In this document: piece after piece, positions 1-14,300 of the stretch | Numbering within the stretch: the stretch's first letter is position 1 | Layout: every line of letters starts with the position of its first letter | Source: Dactylorhiza incarnata | Lineage: Eukaryota > Streptophyta > Magnoliopsida > Asparagales > Orchidaceae | Reading direction: 5' to 3' | Length of the DNA: 64,000 nt | NCBI GenBank assembly: GCA_033032865.1 | Contig: JAWHQI010000267.1 | Span: 2,646,001-2,710,000, forward strand | Position numbers and translations under genes: made by a program | The notes under the pieces: generated by a model | The model's input: only the letters and a program-made list of their open reading frames with translations | What the model was told of the DNA's origin: nothing | The model's database searches: none

Positions 1-686
1 ACCTCATGTACGCCTCAACGCTAAGAACACAACAGCGGAGCTCCTGCGTACTCTTGCTAGAAACCACCAGACTTTAAGGTCGGGGTGGGTTATTAGGGAT
101 TGTCCTCCAGACCGCGGTACTCAAACTTGCCGGCCCTCTAAACCTCACCCTCACCTGAGTCAACGTACTACCGTCGGTGACACGACTAGCCTAGTACCGA
201 AGACTTGCCACTATTTGAATAAGTAACAGGTGTTAACAATGTCCACCCGAGCTTCCGGTTCAGGGACTATCACACAAGCTGACCCAACCCATCTCCTTCC
301 CAGAGGAGATCCATACCAGTTTGCATCCCTACTTAGGCTACTCTTACCTACAATTCAGTTAGTGATATAATTAGGGTGAGTCTTGGACTTCCCGCGGTGT
401 ACTCCATAAGGGGCCCCTAACGGTACTACAGATCAATGAGCTCAACCCCACAATCCTCTTCAAGACAATTAATTTAGTTGGTGATTAATGTTTGGTTCAC
501 CCTTCATCATTTCATATAGTTAAAGTGACTTAGCTCACCTCCCGTCCCACCCAATCGGGTTGGACGTACCTTCATTCCTTCTACATTAACTCTAGCACCA
601 CCCCACAAGTAACCCTAGGATTGACCCTCCTTGAATGATGGTGTGCTACAACCCATTTACTGATTGTATATACCTCCTAAACACTA
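1..686 (-). repeat. Diverged LTR-like fragment, inverted relative to 8100-8737
   Basis: The reverse complement of this stretch aligns by eye with the plus strand of about 8100-8737. Shared blocks in the same order include AGTCTTCGGTACTAGGC, GTACGTTGACT, AGTCTGGTGG and GGAGCTCCGC. No open frame of interest is present. I read it as part of a long chromovirus-type LTR or its neighbouring non-coding region, cut by the window edge. Family assignment is inference. Confidence 0.55.
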
Positions 687-3600
687 CTTAGGGGTCTGAA
701 TTGTCTAAAACTCAAAATTCTGTTTTTACTAAACGCAGACCACCAATTTGAACTATCCATCAATCACATAAGGGAACCCTTTTAAATACTCATCACCAAG
801 GTATCTAATAATTATCCAAGGTTCCCACTGACCTTAATAGGGTATGATCCAATTTCCATAATTTTCCATATTAAATTGGTATTTAATATAATTTAAAGTA
901 GTTAATGCCTTAAGGCAAATTACACATGAACTACCCTCAAAATAATTCTAAATGCTACATGAAAATTATCAGTAAGGTAATATTATATAACATGGTGGTT
1001 CACGGAGTATCATGGCCCTAGGATGTCATTTGGCCTACTATATCACCATAATTGTATAATTACCAAAATGCCACTATAATTAGGAAAAATAGTATTTCAC
1101 TTCTGAAAATTCTCCAAAAATTACCAAGTGTCCAAATGGGGACCTAGAGTCCTCAACCAAATTATTGTGTCATTACCGTGTGATTTGATATTTTACAATG
1201 ATTAAACATTCAAAGGTAGCAATTACCAATTTCTACATGAGGTACTTGAAATATAATTCAACCAGCCTCCACATAATTATCATGTGCATATATTAACCTA
1301 AAACTACGGATAGACAAGTATCACATCATTGCCCCATGATTTGATATTTTAAGAAGATTAAATACTCATAAGGATGTAAAATCCACTTTCTACATGAGGT
1401 ACATGAAATATAATTCTACAAGCCTCCAAATAATTAACATGGGCATATAATAGCATTAAAAGACAGATAATCAAGTTTCACAATTTATCCCCATGATTTG
1501 GCATTTATCAAAATTAATTTCCCTTAAGCTAGCAAGTACTTAGAATTTCCTACACCAGGAATAATACTTCAATAAATCATAACAAAATTACCATAGTCCA
1601 TTTTCATCCCTAATCAGCCACTGATAGAGTTTCAACACCATACAAGGTCCTATGACCATGCTTTTCATTTTATTAGGGAAAGGGTGGATATTTCATTTAC
1701 TAGAAAGAAAAATACTTAAATATCTCTAAAAATTCTCAATAAATTAACTAAGTCATTTTATGCTCCTACAAACATATCTCCAAAGTTCTGAGCCAAGGCA
1801 ATAAAATTTGCTCCCATGCCCTTCACAAGTCTCACCTTGCACCCTTAAGGGTTTACCCGTAGGGTTTAGGGTCACACCACCCTAATGGCTCCAAATGGAC
1901 CACTAGGGTGTGTCACCTGCCTTTGTATATCCATACATACATAACCATCATGATGGGAGGAGGCTAACACACTCCACTCCTCAAAATGACCCAAACCCTA
2001 ATATGACCCTTAAAGGTCCTCATTAGGGTTTCCCATTCTCCATATCAAATCAACTCCAAATGGAGTGAAATTTTAGGTAGGCACTACTCATGGACTAAAG
2101 AGCATGCCACCAAAATTTGGTGTCATTTTGACATCATATGCTCCAAAAATCAACATAATTTAAATAATGTAATTTACACAAAAACCCTTGGTAAAATTGT
2201 CCAACAAGGGCTGCCCCTTTGGCAGGGGGTGCCCCTAGGGCATACCAATACATGGTTAAAAGCACAGCTCCAAATATGGAAGGGTTTGGCCTAGGTAATT
2301 TCTCAAATGGACTGACCTAGTGTAGGACCAGTCCTAGTAAAACAGCTCCCTAGGGAGCTGTAGGTCACCGAATGACCTAAATCAAGACCATATGAAAGGT
2401 AAGACCAAAGCCTACAACTTTCATGTCGGGCACTTTTTCTAAATCAGTCATTAAGTGGCCTTAATTTCTATTTGAAGTTGACTGAATAAAATAGGTAGAA
2501 ATCTAATGATATCAATTAAATAATTAAAGGATAAATAGGGCTCTGCACGAATCTTGGCGCAAATCCAACCCTCCTCCTTCATCTTCTTCCTTCAGCCGAC
2601 GGCTGGGATTGCACCGTCCTGGGCCGACTTCCTCCCCCATTTCTCGGCCACCTGGTGGCCACCACGGCCAGCCACCACCGCCACCACCTTCGTGGTGGTC
2701 GGGGCTACAACTCCCGGCGACATGGCGGCCGGAGGGGGGGGGGGGGGGGTTCCGGCGAGCCTGGGTGGCTTGATTTGAGCCAATTTCCATGAAATCGACG
2801 AATGGATTTGGGCTCAATTGAGCCCGATCCTTCAATCTCTTGTGATGAGAAGCTAGCATGAGGGGAGGGGAGGAGAAACGAACCATTGCTGGTGCGTGGC
2901 GGCGGTTCCAGCGGCGGTTGGCCATGGAAAATACTTGCTCCGGCGATACCTCTCCCGAATTTGTTTCTTCAGCTAAAGCTTTGCTCCATATGTTTTTTCC
3001 GTCTGCTCTCATTGCTCTGAAGCTAATGGGATGGCTGGAATGAAGTGTGGAGGGCTCCTTGGATGGTTTTGAACTTGAGCCTCCTCGGTTTTCCCATGGA
3101 TGCCACCCTCCTGCAGCCGCCAGCCTCCTTGCTTCCATCTGGGTCAAGGTCAGACCCCCAGCAATCAGGGAAGGGTCCAAGACTGATTGGGGGGAGGAGT
3201 GTAGAGGAGGGGAAAGCTTTTAGCCTTTTGCTTTATGCTTTAACCTTTTTGATCAACTTTTGGTCACCCCTCCCTCCATTGATTTAATCATGCTCAATGT
3301 GTAGTTCAGTCTAGGGATGATGGCAAGGGCTAAGGTCCATGATTGAGGTTAATTGGTTGGTGGTAGGGTTCATTTCAATTTAGGCTTGAAATTAACCTTT
3401 AATGGGCTATGTTGACCATGGTTGACTTTGGTCAACCAAGGTGAGTGGGTTGACCCCACTTGGGGGTCATGGGTCCCTTAACATCACCCAACATAGGTTG
3501 GTCCATGGTGGGGCTCCAATTGGTTCAATTTAATCAAAGGGTGTAGATTTGACCAAAATTGGGTAAAGTTTGACTTTGGTCAATTGGGGTCAATTGGTCC

Positions 3601-3997
3601 CACCATGATGGGGCTTTTGGGTTCAATGAGTTCCTTAAAGTGTTTAGAGTGTGGTGGTAAGGTTAATTTGAACATTTGAGGGTCAATTGAACCCTAATTG
3701 ACTTAGTTTGGTTAATGTTGACCTATTGTTGACTTTGGTCAATTTCATGCAATTGGGTCCCACCCAAGTGCAATTTCCATGGTTATGGTCTTCCTCAGTG
3801 GTTAGGGTGGTATGGGGAGGTCAATTTGGTGAATTGAGGGTCAATTGGCCTAAGGGAGTGGTATTGGGCTATGTTGATTTTGTGCCCTTGGTGTGCACTT
3901 AGCACACTCCACTTGGCCCAAGGGCCCTAGTGGCCACTCTGCACACCACCCATGCCCTAACACCATCTAGGGGTCTAGAAGGATTGGGGATGTTACA
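687..3997 (-). repeat. Chromovirus-type LTR, about 3.3 kb, minus orientation
   Basis: On the minus strand the segment starts with TGTAACATCCCC (ending at plus position 3997). Directly upstream of that start is a purine-rich stretch and the phrase ATTTCGAGGACAAAAT, typical of the 3' end of Tekay/Del-like chromoviruses just before their LTR. Positions 687-3451 recur at 4554-6882. A GC-rich patch near 2600-3180 gives long open frames on the minus strand, but these look like composition effects. The left end at 687 is where the two copies stop matching, so it may be a break rather than the true LTR edge. Confidence 0.6.
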
Positions 3998-4553
3998 AAT
4001 CCCAATAAACAAAAGAAATATTTTGTCCTCGAAATTTAGGTTTGGGTCTACGGGTTGCAAGTACTTATAAGAGTAAAGGATTTCAAAGACGATTAATTTG
4101 CACCTGAGGTGAAGAGTTCCGGGAAACATTGTCGCATGAATTCCAAGGGCACCCAGTTGTGATCCTCTTGCCCCTGATTGAACTATAATAATCGGACATC
4201 AGAATCTCCTTCCACGGAAGAACTCGGACCTATACTATAAGAGAACTCAAACCGGAGCAACATTCTTTACCAAAATTTCTTATTGCACTTCTACTATTAC
4301 TTGCTAAGATTGTCGGCAATATTCCCACTAGGGTTTAATTGAAGGTTTAACCCGTCGCTCAGACCATCGTGCCATTAATCACAAAGCGGGTTCTACTTGC
4401 TCCATCCCGGTAATAAATAGAAAATAGACACTTCAGAGAAATCAAAACAAGCTAACCAGGCGCGGGTGTTATCAAAATCACTACACTCCCCGAAGGAGGA
4501 TCTACCTGAAATACATAAGAACTTACCGAGTTAATTTATATTATCATGCCGCG
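3998..4553 (-). mobile_element. Remnant of chromovirus internal region (pol 3' end)
   Basis: Read on the minus strand this 556-bp piece ends with codons for DPNLNFEDKIFL, the characteristic tail of chromovirus polyproteins, followed by the purine tract next to the LTR start at 3997. Everything else of gag-pol is missing, so the two LTR copies flank only a scrap of internal sequence. No primer-binding site is visible beside the right-hand copy, which suggests deletion or rearrangement at about 4553. Confidence 0.5.
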
Positions 4554-6882
4554 CTTAGGGGTCTGAATTGTCTAAAACTCAAAATTCTGTTTTTACTAAA
4601 CGCAGACCACCAATTTGAACTATACATCAACCCCATAAGGGAACCCTTTTAAATACTCATCACCAAGGTCTCTAATAATTATCCAAGGTTCCCACTGACC
4701 TCAATAGGGTATGATCCAATTTTCATAATTTTCCATATTAAATTGGTATTTAATATAATTTAAAGTAGTTAAGGCCTTAAGGAAAATTACACATGAACTA
4801 CCCTCCAAATGATTCTACATGCTACATGAAAATTATCAGTAAGGTAATATTCTATAACATGGTGGTTTACTGAGTATCATGACCCTAGGATGTCATTTGG
4901 CCTACTATATCACCATAATTGTATAATTACCAAAATGCCACTATAATTAGGAAAAATAGTATTTCACTTCTGAAAATTTTCCAAACATTACCAAGTGTCC
5001 AAATGGGGACCTAGAGTCCTCAGCCAAATTATTGTGTGATTACCATGTGATTTGATATTTTACAATGATTAAACATTCAAAGGTAGCAATTACCAATTTC
5101 TACATGAGGTACTTGAAATATAATTCAACCAGCCTCCACATAATTATCATGGGCATATATTAACCTAAAACTACAGATAGCCAAGTATCACATCATTGCC
5201 CCATGATGTGATATTTTAAAAAGATTAAATACTCATAAGGATGTAAAATCCACTTTCTACATGAGGTACATGAAATATAATTCTACAAGCCTCCAAATAA
5301 TTACCATGGGCATATAATAGCATTAAATGACAGATAACCAAGTTTCACAATTTATCCCCATGATTTGGCATTTATCAAAATTAATTTCCCTTAAGCTAGC
5401 AAGTACTTAGAATTTCCTACACCCGGAATAATACTTCAATAAATCATAACAAAATTACTATAGTCCATTTTCATCCCTAATCAGCCACTGATAGAGTTTC
5501 AACACCATACAAGGTCCTATGACCATGCTTTTCATTTTATTAGGGAAATGGTGGCTATTTCATTTACTAGGAAGAAAAATACTTAAATACCTCTAAAAAT
5601 TCTCAATAAATTAACTAGGTCATTTTATGCTCCTACAAACATATCTCCAAAGTTCTGAGCCAAGTCAAGAACATTTGCTCCCATGCCCTTCACAAGTCTC
5701 ACCTTGCACCCTTAAGGGTTTACCCTTAGGGTTTGGCCTAGGTAATTTCTCTAATGGACTGACCTAGTGTAGGACCAGTCCTAGTAAAACAGCTCCCTAG
5801 GGAGCTGTAGGTCACCAAATGACCTAAACTCAAGGCCATATGAAAGTTAAGACCAAGGCCTACAACTTTCCTGTTGGGCACTTTTTCTAAATCAGTCATT
5901 AAGTGGCCTTAATTTCTATTTGAAGTTGACTGAATAAAATAGGCAGAAATCTAATGATATCAATTAAATAATTAAAGGATAAATAGGGCTCTGCACGAAT
6001 CTTGGCGCAAATCCAACCCTCCTCCTTCATCTTCTTCCTTCAGCCGACGGCTGGGATTGCACCGTCCTGGGCCGACTTCCTCCCCCATTTCCCGGCCACC
6101 TGGTGGCCACCACGGCCGGCCACCACCGCCACCACCTTCGTGGTGGTCGGGGCTACAACTCCCGGCGACATGGCGGTCGGAGGGGGGGTTTTCCGGCGAG
6201 CCTGGGTGGCTTGATTTGAGCCGATTTCCATGAAATCGATGAATGGATTCGGGCTCAATTGAGCCTGATCCTTCAATCTCTTGTGATGAGAAGCTAGCAT
6301 GAGGGGAGGGGAGGAGAAACGAACCATTGCTGGTGCGTGGCGGCGGTTCTGGCGGCGGTTGGCCATGGAAAATCCTTGCTCCGGCGATCCCGCTCCCGAA
6401 TTCGTTTCTTCAGCTAAAGCTTCGCTCCAGATGTTGTTTCCGTCTGCTCTCAGTGCTCTGAAGGTAATGGGATGGCTAGAATGAAGTGAGGAGGGCTCCT
6501 TGGTTGGTTTTGAACTTGAGCCTCCTCGGTTTTCCCATGGATGCCACCCTCCTGCAGCTGCCAGCCTCCTTGCTTCCATCTGGGTCAAGGTCAGACCCCC
6601 AGCAATCAGGGTAGGGTCCAAGATTGATTGGGGGGGAGGAGTGTAGAGGAGGGGAAAGCTTTTAGCCTTTTGCTTTATGCTTTAACCTTTTTAATCAACT
6701 TTTGGTCCCCCCCCCCCCATCCATTGATTTAATCATGCTCAATGTGTAGTTCAGTCTAGGGTTGATGGCAAGGCCTAAGGTCCATGATTGAGGTTAATTG
6801 GTTGGTGTTAGGGTTCATTTCAATTTAGGCTTGAAATTAACCATTAATGGGCTATGTTGACTTTGGTCAACCAAGGTGAGTT
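4554..6882 (-). repeat. Second, truncated copy of the chromovirus-type LTR
   Basis: It matches 687-3451 base by base at high identity from CTTAGGGGTCTGAATTG onward, but lacks the part equivalent to 1861-2280 (420 bp). It also stops at 6882, so the first 540 bp of the LTR in minus orientation (3452-3997) have no counterpart. The 420-bp gap is bounded in the other copy by the direct repeat AGGGTTT, and one AGGGTTT remains here at 5728-5734. Confidence 0.65.
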
Positions 6883-8737
6883 TATATTAGTTATTGGTAA
6901 ACAATATGTTTAGCGCGCAGCGAGGTAGGCGTACAGATTCATTTTAACTTGGTGATTTACCTTGTTTTGTTTATCGAAAGATGTTTGGAATTGGTAGATA
7001 AATGATTGAGGACAATGTGGACATCTCTCTTAGATTTCATAATTTTCGGATATAGGCTTGCTATGATTTGTCAATATTAGGTTATTAAATTATTGTGTCG
7101 TAAGTAGCTATCATGATTATTCCGAATGAGCTGGGATATGGTGTAAACACTCAAGATGTTAACCCTGACGTGTAGTAGAAATTTTAGAAGTCTTTGGTTT
7201 GATACAGCCATTTAATCGATCACTTGTTTGATGACGCTCTAGGACAATAAATATGTGCATGAAACTTTAGGCAAGTTGTGATTTGAATAGTGCTCCTAAT
7301 TGCATTATATGTAAAGGTTATTATTATGATTCTAACATAACATTGGGGGTGATTGATCTAAATATTGGGGCAAATTATGAAATGAACCTAAAACTTGCTA
7401 GTTGGAGGTCCTTTGTACATGTTCTCATGATGGTAAGACATGACTTGACTGTACTTGTAGAAATAGGATGCTTAACCGTCTACTTCATGGTTGATTCTTC
7501 AATGATATAAGACTTGTAAATATCAGTGTTTATGATCAGCTTTTTATACACTCCTACCAGTCAACTAATGTTGACTATAAGACATGCGAGTTACCACTAA
7601 GGTGGAGGATTATATTTAAATGACGTCGGGGTATGCACCTGAGGATCATACTGTTCGTGAAGTGTCGTTAGATGAATAACTACCTTATAACACCACTCTT
7701 TTTACCCAAGAGTTCGGATGTGATGAACGATTGATGGCGTAGTATGTATTAACATTTAAATATATATGTTGAATCTAGCAGGGTTGGATGAGAAACAACC
7801 CTTGAGTAAAAGCCGAGCTTAGTCTTATAATATCATGATAGTCTTCTGGTAATAATCTTGAGTCAATTGGATGAATATTTGCAGTACCTTCCCTTATGTG
7901 GTTCATATAACTCATTTGGTCTGCGAATAGTGCAACGGTAGAATGGAGATAACTTGTAGACCATTAGGAGGGAATGGGAGGTAGTTGGTGTACCTAATTT
8001 GGATGAAGAGGTTGAGGACACCAAAAAGGAGTTTAGGTGATGAGAGAGTGCTTGGTGAGCTATGGGTAAGGCTGTGCTCGGGATTGACGAAAGATCGTCT
8101 TTCCCCTTAGAGGGTCATAAAGCACCGAGGTTTAATTCAAGTGAGATGATAAGAGAGTAATCTTATGGGTGGATACCAATAATACTAAGTGTCTTGAGAA
8201 AGGGAACTTTGGGGTGTCATCTCATTGTAGTTCCTAGTACCGTAACGAGCCCCTTACAGGGTAACCCTCGGGAAGTCCAAGATTAACCCTAAATTGCAAC
8301 AACATTTAAAGTAGGCAAGAGTAGCCATAGTAGAGTAAGATTAGGTTTATGTATCTCCTCCCAGTTGCGGGAGTGGCAGGATTGTGGTGCTCGGTTAGAC
8401 GAGCGGGAACCTCAAGGGGATGATTATCCCAGTAACTTTCTCAGAAATGTGGCAGGTCTTCGGTACTAGGCAGGTCATCACTCCGACCGCGGTACGTTGA
8501 CTTAGCGGGTGTGTAGGGGTCTAAGGGGCCATCTTGGCTGCGTGTCGGGATGACAGTTCCCCGAAGACACCTCTCACTTGGCTCACAGTCTGGTGGACTC
8601 CAGCAAAGACTACGCAGAGCTCCGCGGTTGTTTAACGTCGAGGCGTACGTGTGGTCTGGGCCTGGTAGAGTGTATACCCGCCTAGGAGTGGACAACCCGG
8701 TCCGCTACCACCGTGTGTCACAGCGGTTGGTACCCGA
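6883..8737 (+). repeat. Left part of an old repeat interrupted by the 8.4-kb element
   Basis: No gene is recognisable. The last 640 bp are the inverted counterpart of 1-686. After removal of the insertion at 8738-17137 the sequence joins to 17138-18078 through the target duplicate CCCGA, so the two parts were once continuous. Probably LTR or non-coding internal sequence of a chromovirus relative. Confidence 0.45.
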
Positions 8738-11351
8738 TGTAACGGCCCAAAATGTGAAAAGGTACAAATGTATAAGAAAACTCAATTTCAATTATTCTAT
8801 TTATATATATATCCCTTATGATGAAAATGCAAATCAGTGTCAACTCGGAGTTCTTTCGAGAGTTGAGTATGAGTTTTTATTTGACGCTTTGGGGTTTTTC
8901 GAGGCTTTTAGCGGAATATGACCTTTCATGGTCTAAGAAGTTACCTCGTAGTTAAAGTGAGGTGCTAATAATGGTTACCTGATAACTGAAATTTACTATT
9001 GATAAAGGTTGCCTCCTGGCTGATATTAATGTGCTATGCGGGGTTTCCTTATGGTTGAAAGGTGGGGTGCTATTAGAGGGTTATGTTGGCTGATGTATGA
9101 ACCGAATGTGGGCTTCTCAAAATCTTATGTGGTTGGAAATGAGAGGTATTAAACTTGGTGTGCTAATAGCTTTTGAGTGGGTTAACCCTTAATAACATTG
9201 GCTTATGTTGGGCTGCAAATAGCCATCTTGGCATGAGGATTTAAGCGGTGGAATTTCTGTCTATACGACATTATCTGTTTTCGTTATCACTAACCGACCT
9301 CTCCTCACTTCCTCTTCCTCCCTCGACGGTGTCGCTTTAGGGCTCGGCGCCGATTCTTCTCTCCAAGCTCTTCTTCCTCACTTGATCCCTCATAGAAGCA
9401 GTGGAAAATCGTGGCTAGCTCTGACGTTAGAAGAGGCTGTTGGTGGTGATTGAGAAGAACCTAGGTCTTATCGTGGTTCTTAGTGAAGCAAAGGCTCGAT
9501 TTTCCTCTCCAAAAGCACTGTGAGCTCATCCTTCCTCTTTCCCTCTCCTTATATTTACTTCCTGGTTTCCAGTTGCTGGATATGGCTTTAGTAATTCATG
9601 AGTTGGGGGAAATTTGTATGCTATGATGCCTTCTTACCTTGGTTTTGGCCGGCTGTTAAGGCTTCTCTTTTAGTTTAATTTCACTCCTTTTTGGGAGAAA
9701 CTACTGGTGCTCTCTTCTTTTTAATGTAGCTGTCCATTTTGGGGCTTACCGGTTCTTGCTTTGATTTGGTTTAATGGGAGTTTTCCTATGATGCCGTCAG
9801 CTATTTTCTGCATGCTGATTTAGCTAGTAAAGCTGGACCGGCTAAGGAAATATTGGGAGCTTTAGGGGTGTTGTTAAAATCCTACTCCATGTTGCTTTGG
9901 GTTGGATCCTTGCTCTAATTAAAGTACTGCACTTCTATTGCTCAGTTTTGTGATAATTGGTAGTCACAACTGAGAATTAATGTGGGCTGGTTGAGGTGAG
10001 GTCACTTAGAAGCTCTATTGATCAGTTAGGAAGATTCCAGTCATTATGAATTATACTAATAAGTTCTAGCTCTGTCTCTTGTTTCTTGTTCTTTGGTTGT
10101 TGGCTATACAACATGATGACTAACACGGAGTTTAGTTATACTTGTGAATTATGATTATGTCATATACAAATGGTTCCTATAGCTTCCAAATGATGTCATT
10201 TTACTAGTCAAAATTGTTACTATAGCAAGGTGCAACCCCGGTATGAATTAAATGCCCCTAAAAGACATGATGCTTATAAAGATATCGTGATGGACGGCAC
10301 CTCATTATAGACATGACAATGACATGAAGTACTGATGGTGAGAGCTACCTGTTTCATTTATGCTTTATGGCTTTACTTTCTTTATACATGGGTAATCTTT
10401 TTATACTGAATGTTACATGCATAGTTGATATCACTTATATTTAATATCGCTTTAATGTATGGCCCCTTAAAGGCACACAGGCGAATGATATTTCTGAGGG
10501 GATTATAAAAATAAATAACTCACTTTATGTAAACGTGTCGACACGAGGGTATATTACGGGCGAATTGAAGTGCATGCACAATGAAATGAATGTGATGAAT
10601 TGCCAAACCAGTTGAGCCGAAAGGCATAAACGCGGGTTGTCCGTACTAGTTTTGGAACATGATGACCCTTCGGGGTAAAGGACCCTTCGGGGTACATGAA
10701 AAAGGAAAAAGGATTCAAATCGCCCCTAATATTTCCTAAGAAATGAAACATTCAAAGAAATAATGATATACAGAGATACGAATATACTGATACACTGATA
10801 TGATATGCTGATATACTGATATAGACATACTGATATATGATTTCTTACTACTACACTGATATGATATACTGATACATGGATATACTGATACATGAATTTA
10901 TTGCTTATACTGATACACGAATGCACTGCTTTAAAGTTATGATCCTATACTACTCATACTGTTTTATTGGTACTAACATGTTCATACAGTTACATGCTAA
11001 GTTTACTACTGAGACAGACAAACGGTTAGTATGAAAAACATGTTTTAAAATGCGTGGATTTTACTTTACTTAATTACAGCAATGAAAGAGGTTTATCCTC
11101 ACTTAGTCATATTCGTATGACTAAGCCCGTCGTCAAATTTTGTAGGTAACGGACGTGACTTTGGATACGCAAAAGCAAAAAGAACTGATATGGTAGAACA
11201 GGAAAATATTCAACAACTAATACAAGGTACGAAAGTAAATTTATTATTATGTGTTTTTATTCTGTATTCACTAGCCGCACTTCAACCTGGGAATCATGTA
11301 TGAACATAGCTGAGATACAAATGTATGTGGGGTCTAAATAGGGGCCTCACA
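8738..11351 (+). repeat. 5' LTR of the LARD-like element
   Basis: 2614 bp, TG...CA. It contains a low-complexity patch of GATATACTGATA-type repeats at about 10763-10925. It has one fewer copy of an 18-bp unit (GGGGTAAAGGACCCTTC type) at about 10665-10700 than the 3' LTR. Confidence 0.92.
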
Positions 11352-11353
11352 AT

Positions 11354-11365
11354 TGGTATCAGAGC
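11354..11365 (+). other. Primer-binding site, initiator-Met tRNA type
   Basis: TGGTATCAGAGC lies two bases after the LTR end. It is complementary to the 3' end of plant initiator methionine tRNA and is the usual site in chromoviruses and many Copia elements. Confidence 0.9.
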
Positions 11366-14300
11366 CAGGTTTTGAGGAAGATCGGTTGTAGTGAGTACTG
11401 AATAAGGACACGTGATATGTCGGTGAGAAGATCGTTCATACAAAAATTAGTAATTGGGAATTTGCTTATATCGAAGTACGTCCAAAGTTTTGAAAGAATT
11501 CACGAACAGATAAAAAGTAACTGAAATGTACACGAACATAAAACGACACGAATCCAAGTCAACCTAACTGTTTTCCTGAACAGAAATGTCTTCGTAGTGT
11601 TAGCGATAGAGAGATGAATATGATATCTTTAGAATAGTTGAAAGATGAAATTGCTTTGAACAAAAAGATCAATGTACATCGTTGTATAAAGCGAAGATGG
11701 AGACATGTAAACTGGTTGAATATGTAATGAAGGGTGTACAAATAGCGGGCTCTAAGTTTCTAAAAAGAGACAAATGGTTACTTATTACCATGAAGACACT
11801 GTGCAACATTTGTAGAAAAGTTTAATAATGATATTCACTGTAAAAGCTTTGAAACATTGTGCCAATAACGAGAGAAAGTAATGGTAAATGAAACGAATAG
11901 ACATGGTAAGTCTATTTTCATCTTTGAAATAACAGATTACACAAACATGAAAAAACGAAATATGGTTATAAATGCAATTGTTTCCAAAGTATATCGTTTC
12001 AATATTATTTAAGCGATACATTATATTATGAGCTATAAAAGAAACCGAGATGAAAGTAAAGAAGAAACGACAAAAGAAATTTGCAAACGAAAACCGCGTG
12101 AAGATGCAAATATGATGCTAAGTAAAAATGAAAAACACTGACATTCCATATATTGTTAGAACGAGGGAATGATAGTATACGTAATTAGAAGATACACAGT
12201 CGAATTAGCGAGGTAGGAACTCGACGCAGGATATTGCTATGAAAAACTGAAAGTCATCATGGTGAGCGAGTGACTAGTAAAGAATAGAGGAAGTACATGA
12301 AATTGCTAAACGAAAATGAAAATATGATAATTAAGTATGTGAAGAAGATGAGATAAACGCCAATTTGACCACAATGTGCATGTCATGTTGATAGTATAAT
12401 ATAGTTTACTTGTGGTAAGAAATCATAAGGTACACCATCAATGTTCCGTTAACGTGAATGCAATAAGAAAGTGTTGTGCGACAATGTTTTACTGAATAAT
12501 GTACTATAAAGTGAGAAATGAAGATAGAATAGAGAAGTCGTGGAAATAATAAAGTCCTAATTGTGCTTCGGGTGTCGAGTAATAGGACATGAGAAGTAAA
12601 TGAAATTGCTACCAGACAATGAAAATGTGATAAACAAGGTATGTAAAGAAGGTGAGATAAACGTTAAGTTGAGTACGTAGACATACAATAGGTCTTATTG
12701 AAGGAGAGGTCTTATTGAAGGAGATTTTACAATTCAAAAATTTGCAATGAACGAGAATAATAAAGACTGATGATATGGGTGTTGGTAAAATGGTAACGTA
12801 AGAAATTGCAATGTACATATGATATACGTATAAAGATAAAACTCCAAACAGTAAATGAATATGCACTGTAAGTTTATCTGTAGCTTATAGGATGACATAG
12901 TTTTGAAAACAACGTGTTACACAAGCATGTGCAAAGAAAACGAAATACGAATACAATTGCAATAAATTTTAGAAACATTTTACGGTAAATGAAACAAGAA
13001 CTTTGTGGATTTAAATTAGTTTTAGAATGATAAGTCAAAAAAAAATGGACTAATGTTATGTTTAGATGGAATGACAATTATCAATACATAGTTCAGAACT
13101 AAATGGAAATGTCGTTGAAGAAAAAACTACGGAAAAATGATTTGATCCATAATATGGAGCTATTAATATAGTGCTTACGATAAAAAGAAAATAGATGTGA
13201 TGTCTAACATGAAACATGAAATTTTAAATAAGTATAAAATATAATTTCGTCTAGATGAACATATAACCGTGATAGCAAAGACCGAAAATCTCCCCATGAT
13301 AATATAAGATGACTAACGATTGTAAATGAATTGGTGTAGACTTATTTATATGATGCAGCATAATAAAGGCAAAATAATATATGAAAGTGGACTAGTGAAT
13401 GAAGAATGCACAGATAAAAGACATGATTGATTTCAATGTCACCACGTGTAAATATCCATGGGAAATTTAAATAACGACATTCGATGTAAAAGTTATGAAG
13501 ACCATATGAATTATAGATAAAGATTATGAAATACTGACTGTTAAAAAGAAAAGGAGAATGTGATGATGGGTCTGTAACATTGAAGGAAATGAGTGTGGAT
13601 TGAAGTTTACCTTCGTCTTATATGGTATATAAATGAAATAAAGCCACCAAGTACGTCGTTTCAATCTTATAAACTATAACTGAAATCGTGGTTGAGGTAC
13701 AACGTGATTAAGAAAGTTCTAAGCTAAGAAAAAAATGAAAGTCCACTGATACTCTATAAGATATTGGTCGTTCTGCACGAAGTGTGATAAAGAGAAAACG
13801 ATATGATAATAACTACGAAAAGAAATCAACAATTGAGAAATTTAACTGCGGGATACGACTATGAATAATGAATGTCTTAAGAGTACATAGGAGGGAAATG
13901 ACATAAGAAGGAATTGACATAGCAAGTAAATGAATTACGAATGAGAATAAGGGTGAGTGAAGACATGTGCGTAGGTAAAATGGTAACGGGAGCGATCGCA
14001 ATGTGCATATCATGATGTTATCATTCTTAGTGATTACAAATGATAAGAATTCTTTTAATGTGAAAAGTGAAATATATTCTGATATACGTATAAAGATACA
14101 AGTCCACAGACGGAAAGAAGAAAGAAATGTGAAAGTGTTTCACGCAAATGTTTTACACTGAAAGGTGCTACATGCTTCATGGAACACAAATTTTTTTTAT
14201 ATAGTTAAATGTGGCGGTTTGTTAATCGCTATAAATGTAGGAAGGCAAAAAACGAGAAAGCAAGACGAAGGTGCTTTTGACAATGTTAATGAATAATGTA

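Noticed and set aside
2524..3180. 218-codon minus-strand open frame, similar to 6040-6621
   Set aside because: It lies inside both copies of an LTR in a GC-rich patch, ends differently in each copy, has no recognisable domain and overlaps open frames on the other strand.
11559..14013. Short minus-strand hydrophobic open frames in the LARD interior
   Set aside because: They are a by-product of purine-rich plus-strand sequence (Phe/Leu/Ile-rich minus frames). There is no conserved motif, and codons are interrupted irregularly.
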